The notes: generated by a model not told the origin, from the sequence alone. A DNA stretch of 64,000 nucleotides from Desulfobulbaceae bacterium (GCA_019163135.1 JAFLKR010000003.1:17901-81900); one strand, 5' to 3'; shown: positions 10,776-21,659, numbered from the stretch's first letter. Program-made: numbers and translations.

Positions 10776-12472
10776 AACGGTTGGCCCGCCTGCTGTTTTT
10801 TTTGACGGTCCTCGGCCTGCTCGGTTTCCTGTTGACCATTAATGTCAAACCGGCGCCCGAAGCCTTTGATCTTCTGCCGACCGAGACCATTGCCCTGGTG
10901 GAATGGGAGAATCTTGCCCGTTCCTGGGGGACATGGCAGCGCAACGCCATTGGCCGGAAATTTAATGATCCGAATTTGCCGAAGCTTCTTAAGCAACTGG
11001 GCGTTGACGAAGCGCAAATCGTCGAATTCAAAGCATTGACCACCTTCCTGGAGCGTTTTCCCCAAGCGCCTTTTTTCAGTAAAATTTTTTCCACAAAAGT
11101 CGTGGTGGCTCTGCTGCCTGCACTTGATAACCAGACTTTCACCGCCGCATCCCTGCTCAAACATCTGGTGCTGATTGTTCCCCAGGGGATGGGTTTTCCG
11201 CCTGCAGAGCAACTGGAAGGATTCTTTGGACCGGTGCAATCCACAAGCACCACACCCTACCAGGGGGTTTCTCTAGTGACCCTTACCTTCCAATCCGGCA
11301 GGACTGTAACCTATTGTCGTTTTCACGGGCAGTTGGTCTGTTCCCTCGATGCCTATCCGTTGCGACGCTGTATTGATCAGTCCCTCGATATGATGGTGCT
11401 GGCCCGGACCGGGCTGCAGGCCAATCAAGCCTTTCAAAGCCTGAAAAGTCGAGCGGGCGGTTCAACCCCATTTTTTCTCTACGCCGATACGAGCGCATTG
11501 TTGCGAAAGTTGCCGGTGCTGGCCATGGAACCGACCTCGGAAATCGGGCTGGTTCCCCATCATTTTGCCCTCTTTGATCAGGCAGATACCGGACATGACC
11601 GCCTGACGATCATCGCCCAGGTCCCCAGGGAGCAGTTGGCTGCTTTCACCACCAACTATCAACTGGCTCCGCCTGCCGAGGATCCGGTTGGCCAGCGGTT
11701 CCCCCCCGACACCCAGCTACACCTCTGGACTAACTGGTTCAATTTGAAAACCTTGTGGGATTTCGGTTTGCAAATGAAAGACCAGGAAGCTGGGGCCTTG
11801 CTGTATCTTCTCATTCAGCGGGTCATCGAAGGGTCCGGTAAAACCAGTAATGAGTTTTTTGATGTCTTCGGCACCCAATTCGGAGTATTCATTACCGAAC
11901 AGCAGGTTGCGCAGCAGCCAAACCGGTTGATGTCCTGCCTGTACCTTGAGGTTCGCGATCAACAGGAAGTTGAGACCATGCTGAAGCGGTTGCTTCGCGG
12001 CCTTCAGGTGATCACCGTCATGACGGGCGGATTGGAGATCGGCTCGGTGAATATGGCTGGCGGTCTGTTGCAACCGGCGTACGCCCTCAAAGATCGGCAC
12101 CTGATTATTGCCGACAGTGCGGCCTTGATTGAGCAGGTCCAGCATCAAGAAGGGGTCGATCCGGTAACCGACCCTAACAATCTTGGGGCCGCAAAGGATC
12201 GGGCCGGCAACTTGTTTTTATTTGCCAGAAGCAAGAACGTGGCGGAACGACTGATCGCCATGCTGACTGTGCTGCTCAAGGAGATGGCGGATCAGGAAAA
12301 AGTCCTGTCACCTAAGACCAGGCTGTTGATCGAACAGATTTTGTTTCCGGTGCTCAAGAGTCTGCAGGCTGTGGAAACCTGCGCGTTGCGTGGTTCTGTT
12401 GCCGGGGACGAAATGACTGTGGAAATGGATTTTGCCACCGGCCGGGAAGGGTTTCGAATCTTCCAGCCGTAA
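10772..12472 (+). CDS. Conserved hypothetical membrane-anchored protein (DUF3352-like)
   Basis: N-terminal TM helix then FDLLPTETIALVEWENLARSW; ATGA overlap with upstream kinase. Confidence 0.6.
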   Translation: MKRLARLLFFLTVLGLLGFLLTINVKPAPEAFDLLPTETIALVEWENLARSWGTWQRNAIGRKFNDPNLPKLLKQLGVDEAQIVEFKALTTFLERFPQAPFFSKIFSTKVVVALLPALDNQTFTAASLLKHLVLIVPQGMGFPPAEQLEGFFGPVQSTSTTPYQGVSLVTLTFQSGRTVTYCRFHGQLVCSLDAYPLRRCIDQSLDMMVLARTGLQANQAFQSLKSRAGGSTPFFLYADTSALLRKLPVLAMEPTSEIGLVPHHFALFDQADTGHDRLTIIAQVPREQLAAFTTNYQLAPPAEDPVGQRFPPDTQLHLWTNWFNLKTLWDFGLQMKDQEAGALLYLLIQRVIEGSGKTSNEFFDVFGTQFGVFITEQQVAQQPNRLMSCLYLEVRDQQEVETMLKRLLRGLQVITVMTGGLEIGSVNMAGGLLQPAYALKDRHLIIADSAALIEQVQHQEGVDPVTDPNNLGAAKDRAGNLFLFARSKNVAERLIAMLTVLLKEMADQEKVLSPKTRLLIEQILFPVLKSLQAVETCALRGSVAGDEMTVEMDFATGREGFRIFQP

Positions 12473-12502
12473 TTTCAATAAGGGCGGGAACGTCTTCCGC
12501 CT

Positions 12503-12895
12503 ATGGATATGCTCAGTATGGAACAACTGGTCGCGGAACTTAAAAAGAATCTTCCTTTCAAAGAGACCACCGTGGTGGGCGATATTGTGATCATCGCCGC
12601 CAAGCAGCCGCAGATGCTGGTCTATGCCAAGGTCGGTGATATTGTTCGGGATGAAAGCAGGAAAGAGGAATGGTGGCAGGTGACGCTGCATCTGCTCGGC
12701 ATTCCCCTGCAAACGGTGGTTTGGACCTTGCGTACCGCCCAGTTCACCGGTCAGGAGATCTTCACCATGGGAGGCGAAGGACGGTTCATCAAGGCGATTC
12801 GTTTTGAGGAATCGGCCTCGCCAGCCCAGCCTGCCATCCGTGAGTTTCCCGGCAAAGGGAACGTACGGAAATCAGCTTTACGCATCGTTAAATGA
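12503..12895 (+). CDS. Hypothetical protein
   Basis: 130-aa ORF co-directional with and overlapping the next gene by ATGA. Confidence 0.6.
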   Translation: MDMLSMEQLVAELKKNLPFKETTVVGDIVIIAAKQPQMLVYAKVGDIVRDESRKEEWWQVTLHLLGIPLQTVVWTLRTAQFTGQEIFTMGGEGRFIKAIRFEESASPAQPAIREFPGKGNVRKSALRIVK

Positions 12896-13158
12896 ACTGG
12901 CAGCACTGCAGCTTACTGGTAGGGAATGAACGGGGCGTTCACGGCCGGGTGGCGACCCGTCTGGCTGAAATCGCCGCTGAGTACGGGGTGTTGCTGCAGA
13001 TCAGCAGGGGTGATGAAACCGTTGATTGCTCCTCCATCCTCGATGTTTTGGCCCTGGCCTTGGTGCAGGGGACCGAAATCAGGCTGCACGCAGGCGGAGA
13101 TAAGGCGGAGCAGGCCCTGCGGGCGGCGCAGGCAGTGGTAACAGGGCAGGACGATTGA
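12892..13158 (+). CDS. HPr family phosphocarrier protein
   Basis: [17 protein letters not shown] (His site, cf. GLHARPA) and [23 protein letters not shown] (Ser46 region); directly upstream of Enzyme I. Confidence 0.88.
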   Translation: MNWQHCSLLVGNERGVHGRVATRLAEIAAEYGVLLQISRGDETVDCSSILDVLALALVQGTEIRLHAGGDKAEQALRAAQAVVTGQDD

Positions 13159-13162
13159 TAAG

Positions 13163-14962
13163 ATGATTATGAGAAAAATGAACGGCGCTCAGGCCGAAAC
13201 ATCGCGAACGCTGCAAGGCATCGGCGTTTCTCCCGGCATTGTGGTCGCCAAGGTCATGGTCCTTAAACGCCCGACCTGGAGAGCAGGTCGGTATCATCTG
13301 CCGCCTGAACATATCGAACAGGAGGTGGGTCGGTTTTCCCAAGCCATTAATGCCGCCGGCCAGGAATTGCTTCGTCTGCGGGAAAAGGTGGCCGACGATC
13401 TGGCTGATGCTCTGTCGATCATCGACTCCCATCTGCTTATGTTGAAAGATCGGATGATTATCGAGCGCACTACGGCCATCATCCGCCAGAATAATGTTAA
13501 TGCGGAGTGGGCCCTGGCCCAGGCCCTGTGCGATATCAAGGAGCGATTCGACCGGATAGACGACCCCTATATCAAGGAACGGTACGCCGATATCAAGCAT
13601 GTGGCCGACCGGGTCTTCGGTCTGCTTGCCGGCCGGGAAAGCGATCCGCTGGATCTGGCCACCGGTCCCACCATTGTGGTAGCCAACGATTTCTCCCCGG
13701 AAGACACCATGCGGATGCAGGCCGGCAACGTCCTCGGGTTTCTTACCGAAAAAGGGGGGATGAACTCGCATACGGCTATAGTCGCCCGATCGCTTGCTAT
13801 TCCGGCGGTGGTTGGCCTGGAACATGTGACTGGCATCCTGGCCACCGGTGATTTGATTATCATGGATGGCGGTTCGGGGCTGGTCATTCTCCGCCCTGAT
13901 CCTGAAGAAATCATCCGATATCAGGCTGATGAGCGGCACAGTCGGGCCAGGGCCGATGAATTGGACCGCTATATTTATCTGGCCTCGGAAACCCTGGATG
14001 GGTACACCCTCCGGTTGAGCGCCAATATCGAAATGGTTGAGGAGTTGCCGACCGTGCTCCGCTACGGCTCTGAAGGGATCGGGCTGTTCCGCAGTGAGTT
14101 CGATTATTTCCAGGGGCGCCGGCCACCGACAGAGGAACAGTTGCTGTCCACCTATCGCCAGTTGCTGGAGACTATGTCGCCGCACCCGGTGACCGTACGC
14201 ACCCTCGATGTCGGCGGCGACAAATTTCTCAACAGCTTTCCCGGCAACAAGGCTTGGTTTGATCAGGAACGCAATCCGGCCCTTGGCCTGCGTTCCATCC
14301 GGTTTTCCCTGTATGAAAAGGAGCTGTTCAGGATGCAGCTGCGGGCTTTGCTTCGAGCCTCGGTTCATGGCCGCCTGCGGATCCTGCTGCCGCTGGTCTC
14401 CGCTCTGGGTGAAGTGCGCCAGGCCAAGGCGATAATCAGGGAACTCATGGCTGATCTGGAGGCCGCAGAACAACCCTATGCCGTGGATGTGGAAATCGGC
14501 ATGATGGTCGAGGTGCCGAGTGCCGTGGTTATGGCCGATGTCTTTGCGGCGGAGGTCGATTTTTTTGCGATTGGCACCAACGACCTGATTCAGTACTCCT
14601 TGGCCATCGATCGCGGCAACCAGTATGTGGCCCATCTGTATGAACCCTTTCATCCGGCGGTGCTGCGAATGATCAAGCAGACTGTGGAGGCCGGCCATGC
14701 CCATAATATTCCGGTGTCGCTTTGCGGGGAGATGGCCGGGGATGTGCTCTGCGTGCCCGTGCTGATGGGCCTGGGGCTTGATGAACTGTCGATGCGGCCC
14801 GCGGTTATCCCCAAGGTCAAGCGACTGCTCCGCCATTCCAGCACCAGGCAGTTGCGAAATCTGGGCGAACAGGTGCTGCGCTGCGCCGACAGTAACGATG
14901 TCCGGGCCTATCTGGCGACGACCCTCCCTCAATACTACCCCAAAGAATTCCAGCAGCCGTGA
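13163..14962 (+). CDS. ptsI: PTS Enzyme I, phosphoenolpyruvate-protein phosphotransferase
   Basis: [39 protein letters not shown] (phospho-His), [23 protein letters not shown] (active Cys). Confidence 0.96.
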   Translation: MIMRKMNGAQAETSRTLQGIGVSPGIVVAKVMVLKRPTWRAGRYHLPPEHIEQEVGRFSQAINAAGQELLRLREKVADDLADALSIIDSHLLMLKDRMIIERTTAIIRQNNVNAEWALAQALCDIKERFDRIDDPYIKERYADIKHVADRVFGLLAGRESDPLDLATGPTIVVANDFSPEDTMRMQAGNVLGFLTEKGGMNSHTAIVARSLAIPAVVGLEHVTGILATGDLIIMDGGSGLVILRPDPEEIIRYQADERHSRARADELDRYIYLASETLDGYTLRLSANIEMVEELPTVLRYGSEGIGLFRSEFDYFQGRRPPTEEQLLSTYRQLLETMSPHPVTVRTLDVGGDKFLNSFPGNKAWFDQERNPALGLRSIRFSLYEKELFRMQLRALLRASVHGRLRILLPLVSALGEVRQAKAIIRELMADLEAAEQPYAVDVEIGMMVEVPSAVVMADVFAAEVDFFAIGTNDLIQYSLAIDRGNQYVAHLYEPFHPAVLRMIKQTVEAGHAHNIPVSLCGEMAGDVLCVPVLMGLGLDELSMRPAVIPKVKRLLRHSSTRQLRNLGEQVLRCADSNDVRAYLATTLPQYYPKEFQQP

Positions 14963-15972
14963 ACGAACGTCAAATTATAGAATATATCGCAGCACAGGCC
15001 GATCCGACTGATGGGCAACTGCTCAAGGGCATCGGGGACGATTGCGCCGTGATCAGAAAGGATGGCAACCGGGTCTGGCTGCTGACCATGGATACCCTGA
15101 TTGAATCGGTTCATTTCAATCGAGACTTTCATCCCCCAGAGAAACTGGGGCGCAAGGCGGTCTCGGTCAATGTCAGCGATATCGGGGCGATGGGCGGCAA
15201 GCCGGTCTTTGTCCTCTTGTCGGCGGGCATGCCCCACGGCTTTGACGAGGCCTGGTTCCGGGCTTTTGTCAGTGGGCTGACCGAGGCCTGCCGCGAATAC
15301 GGCTGCTTCATCATCGGCGGCGATACGGTTGCCAGCCCTGGCGGGCTCACCTTCACCCTGACGGTTATCGGCGAGGCTGAAGCCGATCAGGTGGTCTATC
15401 GCAGCGGTGCCCGGCCCGATGATGCCATTTGGGTCAGTGGTCCCCTGGGATTGGCCGCCGCCGGGCTGGAACTGCTGAATGCCGGCATCGAGCCCGACAA
15501 TCAGGCCTTTGATCTTCTGCGGGAAAAGCACCTCAATCCGCAGGCCAGGGTGTCGCTGGGGCAGCAGCTTGCCGCCAGCGGTCGGGTGCATGCCATGATG
15601 GATCTGTCCGACGGTCTGGCCACCGATCTGGCCCATCTCTGCAAGCAGTCCGGAGTGGGAGCACGGCTTTTTGCCAGGGACCTTCCTGGGGTTGCCATGC
15701 TTGCCGACGCTGCGCGACTCACCGGTTGCGATCCGGAACGCTGGGCCCTCAGCGGCGGTGAGGACTTTGAACTCCTGTTCACCGCCAACCCCGACGAGAG
15801 CTTCCATCTTGGCGGAATTGCCGAGGCCTGCGGGCTATCGATCTTTCCGGTTGGCGTCATCGTTGTCGGTGTCGGGGTTACCCTGATCCGGTCGGCAGCG
15901 GATGGTACCAACCATGAAATTGCGATCGCCTATCAGGGTTTTGATCATTTTCGTAACGGGAACGGAGGCTAA
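14959..15972 (+). CDS. thiL: Thiamine-monophosphate kinase
   Basis: [63 protein letters not shown]. Confidence 0.94.
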   Translation: MNERQIIEYIAAQADPTDGQLLKGIGDDCAVIRKDGNRVWLLTMDTLIESVHFNRDFHPPEKLGRKAVSVNVSDIGAMGGKPVFVLLSAGMPHGFDEAWFRAFVSGLTEACREYGCFIIGGDTVASPGGLTFTLTVIGEAEADQVVYRSGARPDDAIWVSGPLGLAAAGLELLNAGIEPDNQAFDLLREKHLNPQARVSLGQQLAASGRVHAMMDLSDGLATDLAHLCKQSGVGARLFARDLPGVAMLADAARLTGCDPERWALSGGEDFELLFTANPDESFHLGGIAEACGLSIFPVGVIVVGVGVTLIRSAADGTNHEIAIAYQGFDHFRNGNGG

Positions 15973-15973
15973 G

Positions 15974-18538
15974 ATGCTGGTCGGCGCCGTATTCAAACAT
16001 TGGTCGCTTCGATTATTTGCCCCTGATCGGATCTTACAGCAGACCTACGAGGCCTTTAAGATCCTGCTCAGCTTTGATAGCAGAAGTCATGAGCTGATGG
16101 CGGAATTTGAAGAGCTTTATCATGAGGGCAGGAGGGAAGATATTGCCCGCATCCGCAGCCGCTACCGACAGCTGGCCGAGGCGGTCGCCGGCATGGTCTC
16201 TGCCTTGGAACAGATGTCCCCTGCTCAGGCGGGCGGTCTGCACGACTATTTTAATAAATACGATTTCTACGTCCGGCTCCAGCTGGCCCCGCCCGAACAG
16301 TTCCTTATCCCGCCTTTTGTCGTTGGGCACGATGTCAGCACCGAGTGCGCCCTGATCGGCCACAAGAGTTCCAATTTACTGCTTCTGCAGCAAGCCGGCA
16401 TGGTGCGGGTTCCCGCCGGATTCACCATCACGGCTACTACCTTCGCCTTCCTGGTTGACCATAATCGCCTGCGTCCGGCCATCGACCTGCTGCTGGCCTC
16501 CATTGATCCCGAATCAAATACAAGCCTGGAAACGATTTCCCAGGCGCTGATGACTCTGGTGCGGCGGATGGCGATTCCCGAACAGATTGCCCAAGCCGTC
16601 CTGATGCAATACGATCGTATCGCCGACCTGCATGCAGACAGCGCCCCACGGGTGGCAGTGCGTTCATCGGCGCTCCACGAGGATAGCCTGCATAGTTTCG
16701 CCGGTCAGTACCACTCGGTTCTGGGCGTTGGCCGGGATGAATTGCTGGCGGCCTATCTCGAGGTGCTGGCTTCCAAATATACGGCACAGGCTTTGCTTTA
16801 CCGGATTTACGCCGGCCTCAGCGATGAGGAGGCCGCGATGGCGGTGCTCGTCCTGGAGATGATCGACGCTGTGGCCAGCGGAGTGGTCTACACCCGCGAC
16901 CCGGCTGCAGCTGGCAGCGGCGATGTCCTGCTGATCCATAGCATCCATGGGCTTGGGTTGCCGCTGGTGGGTGGCGAGACCGTGCCGGATGTCTTCGTTT
17001 TTCCAGCACAAAGTGCAACCCCCTCGCAGGTTGCAGCTGGATCGCAACACCACCAATTGGTGGTGCGCCAGGGCCAGTTGCAGGAGTTGCCGCTTACCGC
17101 GGGCGAGGCGCCATCGCTGTCGCTTGATCAGGCACAGGCCGTGCGTCTGGCGGCGATGGCCAGGGAGCTTGAGACCTTTTTCGGCGGGCCGCAGGATATC
17201 GAATGGGCCCTGGATCGTGATCAGCAACTCGCTATCCTGCAATCGCGTCCCCTCCAGATCGATGCCTCGCCACTGCCTGTGTCTGCGGTTGCGCTTCCGA
17301 CAGGCAAGCCGCTGTTGACCGGGGCCAAACGGGCGGCCGGCGGCATCGGTTGCGGCGTCGTCCACCACCTTGACCCGGCGGACACCGCCACTGTGCCACC
17401 GGGCGCGGTGCTGGTGACTCGGCATATTCCTCCCTCTCTGGTTCGTTTTATCGGCAGGCTGGAAGCGGTGATTTGCGAACAAGGATCGGTCACCGGTCAT
17501 TTTGCCACGGTCTGCCGGGAATTCGGGGTAGCCCTGCTGGTTGATGCGGCCGATGCGCTGGTCCTGTTGCCCGCCGGCCTGGAGGTCACGGTCGACGGAG
17601 GCAACGGGGTTGTGTATCCCGGCCGGGTGGCGGCGCTGTTGGCCCGTAAAACAGCGGCCAACACCACGGTGACCTCCGCTTTTTCGCGAAAACTCCGATC
17701 GTTGCTGGATTATATCACCCCGTTGAATCTGGTCGACCCCACGGCGGCCACCTTTCGGCCCCAGTCCTGCCGATCGCTCCACGATATCATTCGTTATGCC
17801 CATGAAAAGGCGGTGCAGACCATGTTTGGTCTCGGCGATATCGCCTCAGGCAGCTCGTCCCGGTGCAGAAAACTGGCGACCCCCCTGCCGCTCGATATCT
17901 ACCTGCTGGACGTGGGCGGAGCTTTTACGGATGGGGGCGAAGGTGGTGCGGCCATCAACCTGGAGCACCTCAAGGCAGCACCTTTTCTGGCGGTCTGGCA
18001 GGGGCTCAGCCATCCGGAGATCGACTGGCAGACGCACCTCAGTTTTGACTGGAAAGGCTTTGGCGATATGGCGCTGTCGGGCGGTGTCGCCAGTGGCGGT
18101 TCTAAGGATTACGCTTCCTATGCGATCATCAGCCCTGATTATCTCAATCTGACCATGCGGTTTGGTTTTCATTTCACCTTGGTCGACTGTCTCTGCGGTG
18201 CGGAGGCCAGGGCCAATTACTGCCAGGTCCGTTTCGCGGGCGGCGGCGGCGATTACCAGGGCCGATCGACGAGGATTATCTTGCTTGATCGCATCTTCCG
18301 CCGCCTGGGGTTTGAGGTCAATATCCGGGGGGATCTGCTTGATGCCCGGGTCAGCGGATATCCGGCCGACCCCCTCGGTGTGCTGCTTGCCGAAGTCGGC
18401 CGCCTGTTGGGCATGACCAAGTTGCTCGACATGGTGCTGCAGGCTGAGGATATCGACCACTATACCGAACAATTTTTCAAAGGGGCCGGCAGGTTTGCCA
18501 GCCATGCCGATCCTCCTGCCGACTCTGCCGATCAATAA
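15974..18538 (+). CDS. PEP synthase/PPDK-like ATP-grasp phosphotransferase with swivelling His domain and uncharacterised C-terminal domain
   Basis: ALIGHKSSNLLLLQQAGMVRVPAGFTIT (PPDK_N start), DIEWALDRDQQLAILQSRPLQI, GSVTGHFATVCREFGVALLVDAAD (His domain); no PEP-binding TIM-barrel motif read in the C-terminus. SD CGGAGG at 15963, ATG 15974. Confidence 0.85.
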   Translation: MLVGAVFKHWSLRLFAPDRILQQTYEAFKILLSFDSRSHELMAEFEELYHEGRREDIARIRSRYRQLAEAVAGMVSALEQMSPAQAGGLHDYFNKYDFYVRLQLAPPEQFLIPPFVVGHDVSTECALIGHKSSNLLLLQQAGMVRVPAGFTITATTFAFLVDHNRLRPAIDLLLASIDPESNTSLETISQALMTLVRRMAIPEQIAQAVLMQYDRIADLHADSAPRVAVRSSALHEDSLHSFAGQYHSVLGVGRDELLAAYLEVLASKYTAQALLYRIYAGLSDEEAAMAVLVLEMIDAVASGVVYTRDPAAAGSGDVLLIHSIHGLGLPLVGGETVPDVFVFPAQSATPSQVAAGSQHHQLVVRQGQLQELPLTAGEAPSLSLDQAQAVRLAAMARELETFFGGPQDIEWALDRDQQLAILQSRPLQIDASPLPVSAVALPTGKPLLTGAKRAAGGIGCGVVHHLDPADTATVPPGAVLVTRHIPPSLVRFIGRLEAVICEQGSVTGHFATVCREFGVALLVDAADALVLLPAGLEVTVDGGNGVVYPGRVAALLARKTAANTTVTSAFSRKLRSLLDYITPLNLVDPTAATFRPQSCRSLHDIIRYAHEKAVQTMFGLGDIASGSSSRCRKLATPLPLDIYLLDVGGAFTDGGEGGAAINLEHLKAAPFLAVWQGLSHPEIDWQTHLSFDWKGFGDMALSGGVASGGSKDYASYAIISPDYLNLTMRFGFHFTLVDCLCGAEARANYCQVRFAGGGGDYQGRSTRIILLDRIFRRLGFEVNIRGDLLDARVSGYPADPLGVLLAEVGRLLGMTKLLDMVLQAEDIDHYTEQFFKGAGRFASHADPPADSADQ

Positions 18539-18541
18539 CCT

Positions 18542-19585
18542 ATGTACGAACTCAATTGGATTACCGAACACCTGGCCACCGGCCATGCCCCCATGTCCTA
18601 CGAGGAACTCGACAGTCTCCGGGAACAGGGGATAACCGCCATTGTTAATCTCTGCGGAGAGTTCTGCGATCTCCACCGGATCGAGGAGGGTTCGGGGTTT
18701 GAAGTCTATTACCTGCCGGTGGTCGATGAATGCGCCCCTGATCTGGCGGCCATGGAAACGGCCCTGGACTGGCTGGATGAGGCCGTCTACCTCAATAAAA
18801 AAGTATTGGTCCATTGTCGGCTCGGCCATGGCCGCACCGGTACCTTTATTGCCGCCTATCTGCTGCGCCGCGGTTTTGATTTCAAATTGGCGGAAAAAAC
18901 CATGAAGGGCCGGAACGCCAACCCCGCCACCTATGAGCAGCGCAGCTTCCTCAAAAAGTACGGCAAGCAGGTGGGGCCGCTCCAGGCCGCGCCGCCTAAA
19001 ATCGACAACCGTCCGGGCATGGACATAACCCCCCTGCTCCTTGCCTATCAACAACTGATTAACCGTTGTGATCAGCAGGCGGCGGGCAAGGCTGTGGATT
19101 TAGGTTGCGGCCATGGCGATAGTGCGTGCTGTTATCAGCCCTTTGAATTATTGCTGATTGAAAGCATGCATCTCAGCCAAGCCATTAATAAAACCCTGCG
19201 GCAGGAGCAGCGTCAGTTCGTGATTGAGCGGGCCTTTGCCCTGGCGAGTCGGTTGAAGGAATTGCACCATCAGCATCCGGGCCTAACGACCGAGGCCCTG
19301 GTGGCGGACTTTCCTGAAGAAAGGCTGACCTGTCCGCTGCTGGAATCCGGGGAATGCCTCGTGTTTGCCGATCGTCCGCCGCGTTGCCGGAATTGGGGCC
19401 GCTTGGTCAGCGAAGAACAATATCGCGAAATGGTGGAGGCCGTAGCCGAACTTTCGAAAGAGGCCTATCTGTCGCTGACCGGCAGATTAGCGCCCGTTGA
19501 GAACCTTCGATTTTCCTCGGCGGACACCATTTCCGGAAAATTCGTGCAGCTCTATTTCCAGGCAATGGTCTCGGAAAAAGGGTAA
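18542..19585 (+). CDS. Dual-specificity/tyrosine phosphatase fused to YkgJ-like cysteine-cluster domain
   Basis: VHCRLGHGRTGTFIAAYLLRRG (HCX5R P-loop); C-terminal DLGCGHGDSACC...LTCPLLESGECLVFADRPPRCRNWG. Confidence 0.82.
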   Translation: MYELNWITEHLATGHAPMSYEELDSLREQGITAIVNLCGEFCDLHRIEEGSGFEVYYLPVVDECAPDLAAMETALDWLDEAVYLNKKVLVHCRLGHGRTGTFIAAYLLRRGFDFKLAEKTMKGRNANPATYEQRSFLKKYGKQVGPLQAAPPKIDNRPGMDITPLLLAYQQLINRCDQQAAGKAVDLGCGHGDSACCYQPFELLLIESMHLSQAINKTLRQEQRQFVIERAFALASRLKELHHQHPGLTTEALVADFPEERLTCPLLESGECLVFADRPPRCRNWGRLVSEEQYREMVEAVAELSKEAYLSLTGRLAPVENLRFSSADTISGKFVQLYFQAMVSEKG

Positions 19586-19594
19586 AATCGGCGT

Positions 19595-21022
19595 ATGGGC
19601 GAAACCAAACAACAGAAGGTGCTGATCGTCGACGATGAGCGTGATATGCTCAATCTACTGGCCAAAGTGCTGGTGAAAAAGTGTGGTTACGCCGTGGAAA
19701 CGGCGGCTTGCGCTGAAGAAGCCCTGGAGATGATTCATACGGATTCCCCCGATGCGGTGCTCACCGATATCAAAATGCCGGGCATGGACGGCCTGCAATT
19801 TCTCCGGCAGATGACCGCCATCGACCCGGCCGTTACCACTATCCTGATGACCGGCCACGGGACCATTGAAATGGCGGTTCAGGCCCTCAAAGACGGGGCC
19901 TACGATTTCATCGAAAAGCCCTTTGATAACGAGCGCATCATCCGCACCGTCGGTCGGGCGATCGAACGCACCCGCCTCCTGCGCGAGAATGCGCAGTTGC
20001 ACCACCGATTATGCGATCAGGACCATCTCCATGGGTTCATCGGGCGGTCGCGGCGGTTGCTGCAGACGGTGGAACTGCTCGGGCGGGTCGCCCACAGCAA
20101 TGTCACCGTGCTCATTCGGGGCGAGTCCGGCACCGGCAAGGAACTGGCGGCCAAGGCCCTGCACGCCATGTCCAGTCGGGCGGATCGGCCCATGATCACG
20201 GTCAACTGCCCGGCTTTGCCGGAGCATATCCTGGAGAGCGAGTTGTTCGGCTACCACCGGGGGGCCTTTACCGGTGCCGATCGGGATAAGGCAGGGTTGT
20301 TTGTCGAGGCCGAAGGTTCGACCCTTCTCCTTGATGAGATCGCTGATATTCCGGTGGGGGTGCAGACCAAGTTGTTGCGGGTTCTTCAGGAAAAAGAAGT
20401 GCAGCCCCTGGGGCAGAACAAGACGTTAAAGGTCGATGTTCGGGTAGTGGCCTCCACCAACCAGGACCTTGAGGCCAAAATCAGACGGGGCGAGTTTCGC
20501 GAAGATCTGCTGTATCGGCTCAATGTGATGACTGTCACCATGCCGAGTTTGGCCTCGATGGCGGCCGATATTCCGCTGCTGGCTCAACATTTCCTTGAAC
20601 ACTACATCCGGGAGCACGGGCGCGGCAACCTGGAATTCAGTGCCGAGGCACTCCAGGCGCTGATGCTGCGGCCATGGCCGGGCAATGTCCGTGAATTGCA
20701 GAATGCAGTTAACCGGGCCGTCCTGCTTGCCCCCGGTGATTTGATTGGAGTGAGTGATTTGTGGGAGGAGCAGGGCGCTCTCGGATCGTTTTGCAGGGAA
20801 GAACAGCAGAAACAAGGGGACCTGCCGCCGTCAAGCGAGCGCTTGTCTTATCGTGAGGCTAAAAATGCCCTGCTTCGCAAGTTTAATGCCTCGTATCTTG
20901 CCGAGGCCCTGGAGGCTGCGGAGGGCAACGTCACCCTTGCCGCCCGCAGTTGCGACATGGAACGGCAAGCCTTTCAGCGCCTGCTGCGGCGCTATCATAT
21001 CGAATCAAGGAGTTTTCGATGA
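19595..21022 (+). CDS. Sigma-54-dependent response regulator (NtrC/AtoC family)
   Basis: [17 protein letters not shown]+ [30 protein letters not shown] (GAFTGA loop); C-terminal Fis-type HTH. Confidence 0.96.
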   Translation: MGETKQQKVLIVDDERDMLNLLAKVLVKKCGYAVETAACAEEALEMIHTDSPDAVLTDIKMPGMDGLQFLRQMTAIDPAVTTILMTGHGTIEMAVQALKDGAYDFIEKPFDNERIIRTVGRAIERTRLLRENAQLHHRLCDQDHLHGFIGRSRRLLQTVELLGRVAHSNVTVLIRGESGTGKELAAKALHAMSSRADRPMITVNCPALPEHILESELFGYHRGAFTGADRDKAGLFVEAEGSTLLLDEIADIPVGVQTKLLRVLQEKEVQPLGQNKTLKVDVRVVASTNQDLEAKIRRGEFREDLLYRLNVMTVTMPSLASMAADIPLLAQHFLEHYIREHGRGNLEFSAEALQALMLRPWPGNVRELQNAVNRAVLLAPGDLIGVSDLWEEQGALGSFCREEQQKQGDLPPSSERLSYREAKNALLRKFNASYLAEALEAAEGNVTLAARSCDMERQAFQRLLRRYHIESRSFR

Positions 21023-21417
21023 TGCAGATACCGGCAGACTATTCCCTGGCCCGCAACAAATCGTACTGTGATTATTGTCCCGGCTACTGCTGCTATCGGC
21101 TTCCCGGCGCCAGCCTGTTGCTCAGAAACGATGATATCAATCGTATGGCCCGGCACTTCGGCATCAGCGATGGTGAGGTCAGAATGCAGTTTCTGGAAAA
21201 TAAGAACACCTTCAAAACAAGAGAGGACGGCAGTTGTATTCTGCTCGCCAATGACCGTTTTTGCAAACGATGTACCATCCATGAGGCCAGGCCCCTGCAG
21301 TGCCGCGACTTCCCCTACGATAAACCCTGTCCGTACCTGGAGAATCCGGATCTATTGGCTATCCTCCAGCCTCGGGTTGAACAGAGTCTTTCGCTGGTCG
21401 CCGACAACGGCACCTAA
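21019..21417 (+). CDS. YkgJ family cysteine cluster protein
   Basis: YCDYCPGYCCYRLPG ... FCKRCTIHEARPLQCRDFPY; ATG at 21019 overlaps upstream stop. Confidence 0.88.
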   Translation: MMQIPADYSLARNKSYCDYCPGYCCYRLPGASLLLRNDDINRMARHFGISDGEVRMQFLENKNTFKTREDGSCILLANDRFCKRCTIHEARPLQCRDFPYDKPCPYLENPDLLAILQPRVEQSLSLVADNGT

Positions 21418-21505
21418 TTTTTTAAAACACCCGCTTAGGCCGCTTGCTCCCATCGGTGGTCCTGCTCTCCCAAGATCCTCCTCCTCGGTCAACATCGGGT
21501 CGGGT

Positions 21506-21539
21506 GCATCTTTTTTGTTTCTCCCGCATCTTTTTTGTT
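21506..21539. repeat. Tandem direct repeat GCATCTTTTTTGTT x2 (20-bp period)
   Basis: Identical 14-mers at 21506-21519 and 21526-21539, about 120-150 bp upstream of a predicted sigma-54 promoter. Confidence 0.8.
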
Positions 21540-21659
21540 GCACTTCAGGGCGTCAGGCATCAGTCTGTATCGGCAGGTCGGTAGTCTTGCATCTCCTAAT
21601 TATTTAATATTTTAAGGAAAAAATCGAATTTTATTTTGTGTGTATTTGCGTTGTACATC

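Noticed and set aside
13079-14932. Long minus-strand ORF (617 aa) opposite ptsI
   Set aside because: Shadow ORF in GC-rich coding sequence; the plus strand encodes clear Enzyme I. The same applies to 8931..10151, 16664..17803 and 17846..19054 on the minus strand and to the plus ORFs in 1..3509.
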